From: Geodermatophilus nigrescens
GTDB taxonomy: Bacteria; Actinomycetota; Actinomycetes; Mycobacteriales; Geodermatophilaceae
Reading direction: 5' to 3'
Assembly: GCF_900129495.1 (NCBI RefSeq)
Contig: NZ_FQVX01000001.1
Location: forward strand, 806,001-870,000
DNA: 64,000 nt
The position numbers and the translations under genes were made by a program. Below the pieces are notes generated by a model that was given only the letters and a program-made list of their open reading frames with translations, was not told the DNA's origin and did no database searches. Below, in pieces: positions 18,452 to 26,349 of this stretch (the stretch's first letter is position 1; each line of letters opens with the position of its first letter).

Positions 18452-19306
18452 GTGCTGCCCGCCGTCACCGCCACCCGCTACGTCACCCCGCTGCGCGAGG
18501 GTGGCTCGCTGCCGGGGCTCATGGAGGCCGACGACCTCGGCACCTACGTCGTGAAGTGGCGCGCCGCCGGCCAGGGCGTGCGGGTGCTGGTGGCCGAGGT
18601 GCTGTGCGGCGAGCTCGCCCGCGCGTTGGCGCTGCCGGTGCCCGCGCTGGTCACCGTCGACGTCGCCCCGGAGCTCGCGGTGGGGGAGCCCGACCCCGAG
18701 GTGCAGGAGCTGCTGCAGCGCTCGGCCGGGCTCAACCTGGGCCTGGACTACCTGCCCGGCGCGCTGGACTTCGAGGCCGGCGTGGACGGCGTCGACGCCG
18801 AGCTGGCCGGGCGGGTGCTGTGGTTCGACGCGCTCGTCGGCAACGTCGACCGTTCCTGGCGCAACCCGAACATGCTGTCCTGGCACGGCCGGCTGCAGCT
18901 CATCGACCACGGCGCCGCGCTCACCTTCCACCACCACTGGCCTGGTGCGCAGGCCGCCGTCGCCCGGCCCTACGACGCCTCCCAGCACGCGCTCGTCGAG
19001 TGCGGGCCCGACGTGCGAGCCGCCGACGCCGCCCTCGCCGGCCGGGTGACCCGGCCGCTGCTGGAGTCGGTGCTCGCCCGCGTCCCCGACGGCTGGCTGG
19101 AGGGCCCCTCGCCGGAGGAGACACCGGGCGAGGTCCGCGAGCGCTACGTCGCCCAGCTCCTGGCCCGGCTCGGCGCCCGCGACGCCTGGCTGCCCGGCCT
19201 GGTCACCGCGGCCGCCGCGGGCGGCGGCCGCCGCCGGGCGCCGCGCGGGGAGAACCGGCCCGCCTGGCTCGGCCCGCCACCCCCGCCCGGGGTGAGCCAG
19301 CGGTGA
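18452..19306 (+). CDS. HipA-like kinase-domain protein
   Basis: 284 residues. The core resembles the HipA/PI3K-like kinase fold: TYVVKWRAAGQGVRVLVAEV (lysine strand), ALVGNVDRSWRNPNMLSWHG (catalytic-loop HxD position with D-N at NVDRSWRNPN) and RLQLIDHGAALTFHHHW (DxG-type metal site, IDHG). It lacks the N-terminal domain of true HipA toxins. GTG 18452, with TAGGTT 18436-18441 upstream. Joined by a GTGA overlap to the DUF3037 gene, a pairing seen in many bacteria whose role is unproven. Confidence 0.8.
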   Translation: MLPAVTATRYVTPLREGGSLPGLMEADDLGTYVVKWRAAGQGVRVLVAEVLCGELARALALPVPALVTVDVAPELAVGEPDPEVQELLQRSAGLNLGLDYLPGALDFEAGVDGVDAELAGRVLWFDALVGNVDRSWRNPNMLSWHGRLQLIDHGAALTFHHHWPGAQAAVARPYDASQHALVECGPDVRAADAALAGRVTRPLLESVLARVPDGWLEGPSPEETPGEVRERYVAQLLARLGARDAWLPGLVTAAAAGGGRRRAPRGENRPAWLGPPPPPGVSQR

Positions 19307-19695
19307 GCCGGGAGACCTTCGAGTACGCGGTGCTGCGCGTGGTGCCCCGGGTGGAGCGCGGCGAGGCGCTCAACGCGGGCGTCCTCGTCTACTGCCGGCA
19401 GCGCGACTACCTCGGCAGCCGCGTGCACCTCGACGTCGACCGGCTGCGGGCGCTGGACCCGACCGCCGACCCGCGCGCGATCGGCCGGGCGCTGCAGGCC
19501 GCGGCCGACGTCTGCTCCGCCGACCCCGCCGCCGGGGCCGCCGGCCGGGAGGCGCTGGGCTCGCGGTTCCGGTGGCTCACCGCGCCGCGCAGCACCGTCG
19601 TCCAGCCCGGCCCGGTGCACACCGGCCTGACCGCGGACCCCGACGCCGAGGCCGACCGCCTGCTGCGGCTGCTCGTGCTCCCCGTCGAGGGCTGA
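19303..19695 (+). CDS. DUF3037 family protein
   Basis: 130 residues: FEYAVLRVVPRVERGEALNA then GVLVYCRQRDYLGSRVHLD is the DUF3037 signature. Translationally coupled to the HipA-like kinase (GTGA). Nothing follows in the same operon except PhoX 104 nt away, which has its own regulatory region. Confidence 0.87.
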   Translation: MSRETFEYAVLRVVPRVERGEALNAGVLVYCRQRDYLGSRVHLDVDRLRALDPTADPRAIGRALQAAADVCSADPAAGAAGREALGSRFRWLTAPRSTVVQPGPVHTGLTADPDAEADRLLRLLVLPVEG

Positions 19696-19710
19696 GCACC
19701 CCCCCGCACA

Positions 19711-19743
19711 GGTCACGCCGGTTTCACCTCCTGGCCACCTGCG
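19711..19743 (+). promoter_or_regulatory. PHO box: three 11-bp direct repeats
   Basis: GGTCACGCCGG, TTTCACCTCCT and GGCCACCTGCG follow each other with 11-bp phasing. Each begins with a variant of GTTCACC, the conserved part of the direct-repeat units bound by PhoP in Streptomyces. A TAGCGT hexamer at 19761-19766 is a likely -10, so the box covers the -35 region as expected for activation by phosphate starvation. Confidence 0.65.
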
Positions 19744-19799
19744 GACGGACCGGTCCTCCTTAGCGTTCGGGGGCCTCGTCACCCGTTCGAAGGAATCCG

Positions 19800-22040
19800 A
19801 TGACGGAACTCGCCGGTCGCCGCCGACTGCTGCCCCTGCTGACGCAGGTGCGGCACGGCTCCCGCAGCCACGTCACCTGCCACTACAAGTGCGGCAACGC
19901 CTGCGACGCGCCCGTGCCGAACCGGACCGACAACCCGACGTTCGAGTCGGTCGTCCAGGCCTCGCTCAGCCGCCGGAACCTGCTCAAGGTGGCCGGCACC
20001 GGCGCGCTCGTCGTCGCGGCGGCGCCGCTGTTCCCGCAGCAGGCGGCCGCCGCCCCCGGGCGGCACCGGGGCGGCCCGGGCGGCGACGGCGCCCTCACCT
20101 TCCAGCCCGTGCAGCAGAACTTCCTCGACGAGCTGGTCGTGCCCGCCGGCTACGGCTACGCCGTCGTCATGCGCTGGGGCGACCCCGTCGAGGAGGGCGC
20201 GCCGGCCTTCGACGTCGACGCCCAGACGCCGGAGGCGCAGGCCAAGCAGTTCGGCTACAACTGCGACTTCCTGGGCTTCCTCCCGCTGGGCCGCGACAAG
20301 GCGCTGCTGGTGGTCAACCACGAGTACACCGACGAGCAGCTCATGTTCGGCGGGGTCGCCGACGAGGAGGGCGCCGGCGACATCACCGACGAGCAGAAGC
20401 GCGTCGCGATGATGGCGCACGGCATCTCGGTCGTGCAGATCGAGCGGTCGGGGAACACCGGGATCTGGCAGCCCACCCGCCGGCTCGACCGCAACCGCCG
20501 GATCACCACCGACACGCCCTTCGCGCTCACCGGGCCCGCCGCCGGCTCGACCTACCTGCGCACCAGCGCCGACCCGGCCGGCCGCACCGTCCTCGGCACG
20601 CTGAACAACTGCGCCGGCGGCATCACCCCGTGGGGCACGACCCTGCACGGGGAGGAGAACTTCAACCAGTACTTCGGCACCTCGGCGCCCATCCCGGAGA
20701 ACCCGGCCGAGCCGCGGCTGGCCCGCTACGGCGTCAGCGCCGAGGACGCGCCCACCCGGCGCTGGGAGACGGTCGACCCGCGCTTCGACCTGTCCCGCGA
20801 GCCCAACGAGGTCAACCGCTTCGGCTGGGTGGTGGAGGTCGACCCCCACGAGCCGCACTCGACGCCGCGCAAGCACACGGCGCTCGGCCGCTTCAAGCAC
20901 GAGGGCGCCAACATCCAGATCGCCGAGGACGGCCGCGTCGTCGCCTACTCCGGCGACGACGAGCGCTTCGACTACGTCTACAAGTTCGTCTCCAAGCGCC
21001 GCTTCGACGCCGGCCACGGCGCCCGCGCGCGGGCACACAACATGACGCTGCTGGAGGAGGGCGATCTCTACGTCGCCCGCTTCACCGGCGACTCGCCGGC
21101 CGCCGAGATCGACGGCAGCGGCCGCCTGCCCTCCGACGGGGAGTTCGACGGCACCGGCACGTGGGTCCCGCTGGTGCAGGACGGGCGGTCGATGGTCCCG
21201 GGCAAGGACGTCGCCTGGGTGCTCACCTTCACCCGGCTGGCCGCCGACCGGCTCGGCAAGCAGCTCGACGCCCGCGGCGACTTCCCCGACCCGGCGGCCC
21301 CCGTCGTCGTCGACCCCGCGAAGGTCCCCACGCGGATGGACCGGCCCGAGGACATCCAGGTCAACCCGGTCAACGGCCGCGTCTACGCCGCGCTGACCAA
21401 CAACTCCAACCGCACCGGCGCGGGCGGGCGTCCCGGCGCCGACGAGGCGAACCCGCTGACCCGGTCGTTCGCCTTCGACGCGGAGTCGGGCACCTACGAG
21501 GAGCGGGCGGGCAACCGCAACGGCCACGTCATCGAGTGGGAGGAGACCGGCTCCATCGCCGGGACCACGTTCAGCTGGCGGGTCTTCCTCCTGGCCGGCG
21601 ACCCGCAGGACCCGGGCACCTACTTCGCCGGGTACGACAAGTCGCGGGTCAGCGCGATCTCCTGCCCGGACAACCTCGAGTTCGACCCGGCGGGCAACCT
21701 CTGGATCTCCACCGACGGCAACGTGCTGTCCACCCGCAACCAGGAGGCCGGGACGGTCGCCGGCACCAACGACGGCCTGTTCGCGGTCCCGGTCGAGGGT
21801 CCCGAGCGCGGGCACCTCAAGGCGTTCCTCACCGTGCCGCTGGGCGCGGAGTGCAGCGGCCCGCTGATCCCCGGTGACGGCCGCTCGGTGTTCGTGTCGG
21901 TGCAGCACCCGGGGGAGACCACCGGGTCCACCCGCGACACGCCGTCGAGCGTCTGGCCCGACCGGCTGCCCGAGCGCCCGTTCCCCCGGCCGAGCGTGGC
22001 GGTCGCCTTCCGCCACGACGGGGGCCGCGTCGGCGCCTGA
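19800..22040 (+). CDS. phoX: PhoX-family alkaline phosphatase (Tat-exported)
   Basis: 746 residues. The twin-arginine signal is LSRRNLLKVAGTGALVVAAA at about residues 58-77, preceded by a 55-residue N-terminal region (HVTCHYKCGNACDAP) typical of actinobacterial PhoX. Mature-part hallmarks: NNCAGGITPWGTTLHGEENF (metal ligands), VVEVDPHEPHSTPRKHTALG, RPEDIQVNPVNGRVYAALTN and LWISTDGN. PhoX is a Ca/Fe-dependent monoesterase that frees phosphate outside the cell. ATG 19800 with AAGGAA upstream. The PHO box supports the assignment. Confidence 0.93.
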   Translation: MTELAGRRRLLPLLTQVRHGSRSHVTCHYKCGNACDAPVPNRTDNPTFESVVQASLSRRNLLKVAGTGALVVAAAPLFPQQAAAAPGRHRGGPGGDGALTFQPVQQNFLDELVVPAGYGYAVVMRWGDPVEEGAPAFDVDAQTPEAQAKQFGYNCDFLGFLPLGRDKALLVVNHEYTDEQLMFGGVADEEGAGDITDEQKRVAMMAHGISVVQIERSGNTGIWQPTRRLDRNRRITTDTPFALTGPAAGSTYLRTSADPAGRTVLGTLNNCAGGITPWGTTLHGEENFNQYFGTSAPIPENPAEPRLARYGVSAEDAPTRRWETVDPRFDLSREPNEVNRFGWVVEVDPHEPHSTPRKHTALGRFKHEGANIQIAEDGRVVAYSGDDERFDYVYKFVSKRRFDAGHGARARAHNMTLLEEGDLYVARFTGDSPAAEIDGSGRLPSDGEFDGTGTWVPLVQDGRSMVPGKDVAWVLTFTRLAADRLGKQLDARGDFPDPAAPVVVDPAKVPTRMDRPEDIQVNPVNGRVYAALTNNSNRTGAGGRPGADEANPLTRSFAFDAESGTYEERAGNRNGHVIEWEETGSIAGTTFSWRVFLLAGDPQDPGTYFAGYDKSRVSAISCPDNLEFDPAGNLWISTDGNVLSTRNQEAGTVAGTNDGLFAVPVEGPERGHLKAFLTVPLGAECSGPLIPGDGRSVFVSVQHPGETTGSTRDTPSSVWPDRLPERPFPRPSVAVAFRHDGGRVGA

Positions 22041-22056
22041 CCGCCGCACGCCACGG

Positions 22057-22092
22057 GGGCCGGCCCGGGGGAGGATCCCCCCGGGCCGGCCC
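22057..22092. terminator. 15-bp hairpin between phoX and pterin dehydratase
   Basis: GGGCCGGCCCGGGGG (22057-22071) pairs with CCCCCGGGCCGGCCC (22078-22092) around a 6-nt loop. It sits between two convergent genes and can end both transcripts. Confidence 0.75.
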
Positions 22093-22098
22093 TCCGGC

Positions 22099-22392
22099 TC
22101 AGGCGGGCAGCAGCGCGTCGATGCGGCGCGCGAGCTCCAGGTCCAGCGCGCTCACGCCCTGCTCGGAGTGGCTGACCAGCGTCAGGTGCAGCGTCCGGAA
22201 GCGCAGGTCGACGTCGGGGTGGTGGTCCATCTCCTCCGCGACGTCGGCGATGGCGACGATCGCGGCCACCGCCGCGGGGAAGGACGCGAGCTGCACCGTC
22301 CGGTGCAGGCCGCCGGTGTCCCCGCTCCACAGCGGGAGGGAACGCAGCCCGGCCGCGACGTCGTCGGGGGACAGGCGGGGCGGCCGGGGCAC
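22099..22392 (-). CDS. 4a-hydroxytetrahydrobiopterin dehydratase
   Basis: 97 residues. Active-site motif EEMDHHPDVDLRFRTLHLTL matches the family [E..H]HHP pattern. Dehydrates pterin-4a-carbinolamine during aromatic amino-acid hydroxylation; in bacteria it is often of uncertain role. GTG 22392. It follows cysH by 12 nt and may be the last gene of the sulfur operon. Confidence 0.88.
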   Translation of the reverse strand: MPRPPRLSPDDVAAGLRSLPLWSGDTGGLHRTVQLASFPAAVAAIVAIADVAEEMDHHPDVDLRFRTLHLTLVSHSEQGVSALDLELARRIDALLPA

Positions 22393-22404
22393 GTCGGGAT
22401 GCTC

Positions 22405-23130
22405 CTACAGGTGCAGGCCGCACTCGGTCTTGCCGCGCCCGGCCCAGCGCCCGGCACGCGGGTCCTCGCCGGGGGCGACCGGCCGGGTGCAGGGCGCGCA
22501 GCCGATCGAGGCGTAGCCGATCTCCTGCAGCGGGTTCACCGGCACCCGGTGCTCGGCGATGTAGGCGTCGACGTCGTCCTGCGTCCAGGCCGCCAGCGGG
22601 TTGACCTTCACCATGCCGCGCTTGGCGTCCCAGTCGACGACGCGGGTGCCGGCCCGGGTGGCGGCCTCGTCGCGGCGCACGCCGGAGCCCCAGGCCGTGT
22701 ACCCGGCCAGCGCCTGCGCGAGCGGCTGCACCTTGCGCAGCGCGCAGCACAGGTCGGGGTCGCGGTCGTGCAGCGCCGGGCCGTGCTCGGCGTCCTGCTC
22801 GGCGACCGTCAGCGGCGGCGTGACGTTGACCAGGGTGATCGGCAGGACGCTGCTGATCCAGTCGCGCGTGCCGATCGTCTCGGCGAAGTGGTAGCCGGTG
22901 TCGAGGAAGACGACGTTCACGCCGGGCACCGCGCGGGAGGCGAGGTGGGCCAGCAGCCCGTCGGCCATCGAGGAGGTGACGGCGAAGCTCTCGCCGAAGG
23001 TCTCCCCGGCCCAGCGCAGCACGGCGAGCGCCTGCTCGACCGGGTCGGCGATGCCCTCGAAGCGGGCGTCGGCCTCGGCCGCGAGCTCCGGCGTCGCCGC
23101 GACCGGCCGGGTCTCCTCCACGGCTGTCAC
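22405..23130 (-). CDS. cysH: Adenylyl-sulfate (APS/PAPS) reductase
   Basis: 241 residues. PP-loop region FAVTSSMADGLLAHL, substrate site DTGYHFAET, and four cysteines that hold a [4Fe-4S] cluster: DLCCALRKVQPL and IGCAPCTRPV; the C-terminus carries the catalytic ECGLHL. The cluster indicates use of APS rather than PAPS, as in mycobacteria. Reduces activated sulfate to sulfite with thioredoxin or mycoredoxin electrons. GTG 23130 overlaps the zinc-ribbon gene (GTGA). Confidence 0.94.
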   Translation of the reverse strand: MTAVEETRPVAATPELAAEADARFEGIADPVEQALAVLRWAGETFGESFAVTSSMADGLLAHLASRAVPGVNVVFLDTGYHFAETIGTRDWISSVLPITLVNVTPPLTVAEQDAEHGPALHDRDPDLCCALRKVQPLAQALAGYTAWGSGVRRDEAATRAGTRVVDWDAKRGMVKVNPLAAWTQDDVDAYIAEHRVPVNPLQEIGYASIGCAPCTRPVAPGEDPRAGRWAGRGKTECGLHL

Positions 23131-23333
23131 TCCGTCACCCCCGTCGCGATCAGGCGGACCGAGAAGGCCCGCAGGCAGGCGCCGCAGCGCCAGCCCTCCT
23201 CGTGCGGCGTGAGCTCCTCGTCGCCGCAGTACGGGCAATGGAACACAGGAAGCGGACGCACGCTTCCCTGGGACACGGGGAGCTGCCGCTGCCTTCCCGA
23301 CCGGCCCGCCGTGTCCTCGGCCCCCTCGCTCAC
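23127..23333 (-). CDS. Small zinc-ribbon protein between sirA and cysH
   Basis: 68 residues: an N-terminal variable part, then FHCPYCGDEELTPHEEGWRC and GACLRAFSVRLI, a two-CxxC zinc ribbon. Small proteins of this kind occur between the sulfite reductase and cysH genes in many actinobacteria; function unknown, perhaps a helper for APS or sulfite reductase. GTG 23333 overlaps the sirA stop and its own stop overlaps cysH, both as GTGA. Confidence 0.8.
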   Translation of the reverse strand: MSEGAEDTAGRSGRQRQLPVSQGSVRPLPVFHCPYCGDEELTPHEEGWRCGACLRAFSVRLIATGVTE

Positions 23334-25021
23334 AGCAGCCAGGCCTCCTCGGCCCGGGAGACGTAGTGCGCGAAGGACTCGCCCGGGGTGCGGCGCTCCT
23401 GGAAGCCCCGCAGCACGCGCTCGCAGTAGTCGGCGGTCTCGGCCTTGGTCACCTTGTGGCCGCGGAACTTGCGACCGAAGGTCGCCTCGACGCCGAGGTG
23501 GCCGCCCAGGTGCACCTGGAAGCCCTCGACCATCTCGCCGTTCGCGTCGCGGACCATCGAGCCCTTGAACCCGATGTCGGCGGTCTGGAAGCGGGCGCAG
23601 CTGTTCGGGCAGCCGTTGACGTTGATCCCGATCGGGGTGTCGAAGTCCGGCAGCCGCTTCTCGAGCTCCGCGTAGAGGTCCTGCGCGTGCTGCTTGGTCT
23701 CCACGATCGCGAGCTTGCAGAACTCCAGGCCGGTGCAGGCCATGGTGCCGCGGCGGAAGGCGCTCGGCCGGACCTGCAGGTCGTGCTCGGCGAGCGCGGC
23801 GACGAGCTCCTCGACCCGCTCGTCGGGCACGTCGAGGATGACCATCTTCTGCTGGGTCGTCGTCCGGACGCGCCCCTGGCCGTACTCGTCGGCCAGGCCC
23901 GCGATGGTGGTCAGCAGCGAGCCGCTGATGCGGCCGGTGCGCAGCGCGAAGCCGACGGCGTTGAGGCCGTCCTTCTGCCGGCTGACGCCGACGTGGTCGC
24001 GCTGGTCGTGCTTCGCCGGGGCCGGCGCGGGGCCGTCGGGCAGCGCCTCGTGCAGGTACTCGTCCTGCAGCACCTGCCGGAAGCGCTCCGGCCCCCAGTC
24101 GGCCATGAGGAACTTGATGCGGGCGCGGTTGCGCTGCCGCCGGTAGCCGTAGTCGCGGAAGACCGCGGTGCAGGCGGCCCACACGTCGGTGACCTGGTCG
24201 GGGCGCACGAAGACGCCGACCCGCTGGGCGAACATCGGGTTGGTCGACAGGCCGCCGCCGACCCACAGATCGTAGCCGGCCTCGCCGGCCTCGTTGCGCA
24301 CGCCGACGAAGGCGACGTCGTCGATCTCGGGCTCGGTGCAGTGGTCGACGCAGCCGGACATCGACGTCTTCCACTTGCGCGGCAAGTTGCTGAACTCGGG
24401 GGAGCCCACGTACTTCTCGACGGTCGCCGCGATGACGTCGGTGGCGTCGAGGACCTCGTCCTCGAGGATGCCGGCCAGCGGGCAGCCGAGCATGACGCGC
24501 GGGACGTCGCCGCAGGCCTCCATGGTGGACAGCCCGACCGACTCCAGGCGCCGCCAGATCTCGGGCACGTCCTCGATGCGGATCCAGTGGTACTGCACGT
24601 TCTGCCGGTCGGTGACGTCGGCGACGTCGCGGCCGAACTCCGTGCTGATGCCGCCCAGGACGCGCAGCGCGTCGCTGGTGAGCTGCCCGCCGTCGATGCG
24701 GGCCCGCATCATGAAGTAGGAGTCCTCGAGCTCCTCGGGCTCCAGCACGGCGGTCTTGCCGCCGGGGATGCCCTGGGCGCGCTGGGTGTAGAGGCCCATC
24801 CAGCGCATGCGGCCGCGCAGGTCACCGGGGTCGATGCCGTCGAAGCCGGTCTTCGAGTAGATGTCGAGGATCCGCTGACGGACCTCGAGCCCGTCGGAGT
24901 CCTTCTTCATCCGCTCGTTGGGGTTCAGCGGCTCCCGGTAGCCGAGCGCCCACTGGCCCTGGCCGCGCTGCGGGGTGTCGCGACGCGGGGGCCGGTTGCT
25001 CGGACGCGGAGGAGCGGACAC
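23330..25021 (-). CDS. sirA: Ferredoxin-dependent sulfite reductase (sirohaem, SirA/NirA family)
   Basis: 563 residues with the duplicated nitrite/sulfite reductase layout. Sirohaem/[4Fe-4S] cysteines are in MACTGLEFCKLAIVETK and NVNGCPNSCARFQTADIG; the first half-repeat has LPRKWKTSMSGCVDHCTEPE. Reduces sulfite to sulfide with ferredoxin. Nitrite reductase is the alternative, but cysH and cysC next door favour sulfite. GTG 25021; the Cys-type leader peptide lies just upstream. Confidence 0.9.
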   Translation of the reverse strand: MSAPPRPSNRPPRRDTPQRGQGQWALGYREPLNPNERMKKDSDGLEVRQRILDIYSKTGFDGIDPGDLRGRMRWMGLYTQRAQGIPGGKTAVLEPEELEDSYFMMRARIDGGQLTSDALRVLGGISTEFGRDVADVTDRQNVQYHWIRIEDVPEIWRRLESVGLSTMEACGDVPRVMLGCPLAGILEDEVLDATDVIAATVEKYVGSPEFSNLPRKWKTSMSGCVDHCTEPEIDDVAFVGVRNEAGEAGYDLWVGGGLSTNPMFAQRVGVFVRPDQVTDVWAACTAVFRDYGYRRQRNRARIKFLMADWGPERFRQVLQDEYLHEALPDGPAPAPAKHDQRDHVGVSRQKDGLNAVGFALRTGRISGSLLTTIAGLADEYGQGRVRTTTQQKMVILDVPDERVEELVAALAEHDLQVRPSAFRRGTMACTGLEFCKLAIVETKQHAQDLYAELEKRLPDFDTPIGINVNGCPNSCARFQTADIGFKGSMVRDANGEMVEGFQVHLGGHLGVEATFGRKFRGHKVTKAETADYCERVLRGFQERRTPGESFAHYVSRAEEAWLL

Positions 25022-25118
25022 GGTGCACTTCTCTCTGCGCCGTCCGCGCCGGTTCGCACCCGCACGGAGGGCGCTGCCAGGTCGGGTCGCGGCGACGGCC
25101 GCGGGGGAGGACTGGTGG

Positions 25119-25214
25119 TCAGCGCGCAGCGCGACAGGCGGCGCTGCTGACCAGGGCGAGGTCGATGTGCAGGCGCGCGACGAGCAGGCTGCCGCGATCC
25201 GTCACGCACTCCAT
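25119..25214 (-). CDS. Cysteine-type leader peptide upstream of sirA
   Basis: 31-residue ORF (ATG 25214; GTG 25205 would give 28 residues). Its end, LLVARLHIDLALVSSAACR, matches the LHIDL...SAACR pattern of the 'putative leader peptide' that precedes sulfur assimilation genes in many actinobacteria. Translating the cysteine codon near the end would let ribosome position report cysteine supply. The 97 nt between its stop and sirA can fold (CGCGGC/GCCGCG around CGTC on the minus strand), consistent with attenuation. Confidence 0.7.
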   Translation of the reverse strand: MECVTDRGSLLVARLHIDLALVSSAACRAAR

Positions 25215-25246
25215 GGTCGCACACCGGCGACCGGGGGCGGCCGGGC

Positions 25247-25786
25247 TCAGGCCGGTGCGTCCATGGCGGCGCGGATCCGGGCCACCGACTCCTCGAGCGG
25301 CGTGACCGACGTGTCGAGGACGAGCTCGGCGCGCGCCGGCGGCTCGTAGGGGTCGTCGATGCCGGTGAACCCGGCGATCTCCCCGGCCCGCGCGCGGGCG
25401 TACAGGCCCTTCACGTCGCGGGCCTCGCACACCTCCAGCGGCGTGGCCAGGTGCACCAGGACGAACCGGCCGTGCCGCTCGACGAGGGCCCGGGCCTCCT
25501 CGCGCGCCTGCTCGTAGGGCGCGATCGCCGCGACGACGACGGTGCCGCCGTGCCGCACCACCTCGCCGGCGACGAAGCCGATCCGGCGGATGTTGAGGTC
25601 GCGGTGCTCCCGCGAGAAGGACAGCTCGCTGGACAGGTGCGTGCGGACGACGTCGCCGTCCAGGACGGTGACCGGCCGGCCGTCGGCCTCCAGCCCGGCG
25701 ACGAGGGCGTCGGCGATCGTGGACTTGCCCGCGCCCGAGAGGCCGGTGAGGAAGACGGTGACGCCACCGTGCTGCGCGCTGCTCAC
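25247..25786 (-). CDS. cysC: Adenylyl-sulfate kinase
   Basis: 179 residues. P-loop FLTGLSGAGKSTIADAL; VLDGDVVRTHLSSELSFSRE (APS-kinase DGD...R); then RDLNIRRIGFVAGEV, VVAAIAPYEQAREEARALVE and EVCEARDVKGLYARARAG. Phosphorylates APS to PAPS. Stand-alone, without fused sulfate adenylyltransferase, which is not in this window. GTG 25786. Lies upstream of the leader peptide and sirA on the same strand. Confidence 0.94.
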   Translation of the reverse strand: MSSAQHGGVTVFLTGLSGAGKSTIADALVAGLEADGRPVTVLDGDVVRTHLSSELSFSREHRDLNIRRIGFVAGEVVRHGGTVVVAAIAPYEQAREEARALVERHGRFVLVHLATPLEVCEARDVKGLYARARAGEIAGFTGIDDPYEPPARAELVLDTSVTPLEESVARIRAAMDAPA

Positions 25787-25818
25787 GGGGCGAGTCTCGC
25801 CGAGCGGCGCCGCGCCGC

Positions 25819-26289
25819 TCAGGCGGGGTCGTCGCCGAAGGACCGCCAGGCGCTCTCGACGGCGGCGAGTTCGGCCACGTGCCCGGGCAGCTTCCCGGCG
25901 ACGACGTCGGCGAGGGTGACCTCCTCGAGCACCCGTCGGTACGCCGCGCGGGCGGCCACCCAGACGCTGGCGAGCTCCTCGGCCACGCCGGGGTAGCTGA
26001 CGTCCTCGGGGCGCTGGCCGTGCACCTCGGCGAGGAAGCCCTGCTCGACCCGCATGACGCGGGCGATCGAGATCTCCGTGGGCGGCAGGGCCAGCCGGTA
26101 GCCGCCCTCGCGGCCCCGCTGGCTGGTGACCAGCCGGGCGTGCTGCAGGTCGCCGAGGATGCCCTGCAGGAACCGCGAGGGGATGCCCTGTGACCTCGCG
26201 ATCCGGTCGCACGTGAGCGCGTCCGGGGCCACGGCGGCCAGCTCGAGGGCCGCGCGGACCGCGTAGTCGACCCGGGCGGTGATGCGCAC
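25819..26289 (-). CDS. Rrf2-family transcriptional regulator (CymR-like)
   Basis: 156 residues: the winged helix MRITARVDYAVRAALELAA, SQGIPSRFLQGILGDLQHAR and GREGGYRLALPPTEISIARV are Rrf2 hallmarks. The three Fe-S cysteines of IscR are absent, as in CymR, the cysteine-metabolism repressor of Gram-positive bacteria. Together with the neighbouring sulfur genes this suggests control of cysC-sirA-cysH. GTG 26289 after AGAGGAAC. Confidence 0.88.
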   Translation of the reverse strand: MRITARVDYAVRAALELAAVAPDALTCDRIARSQGIPSRFLQGILGDLQHARLVTSQRGREGGYRLALPPTEISIARVMRVEQGFLAEVHGQRPEDVSYPGVAEELASVWVAARAAYRRVLEEVTLADVVAGKLPGHVAELAAVESAWRSFGDDPA

Positions 26290-26349
26290 GGCGTTCCTCT
26301 CCGACGGTGCCTGGACGGCCCATCCTGCCCCGTCTGCGAGGGTGACGGG

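Noticed and set aside
15602-19306. A very long plus-strand open frame of 1234 codons
   Set aside because: Only its last 285 codons (HipA-like) are a real gene; the rest is an Arg/Gly-rich shadow of the permease, serine hydrolase and DUF1990 genes, caused by high GC content.
23330-25021. Nitrite reductase for nitrate assimilation
   Set aside because: Neighbouring cysC, cysH and the cysteine-type leader point to sulfite; no nitrate reductase or nitrate transporter is present. The FNT channel is 9 kb away and unlinked.
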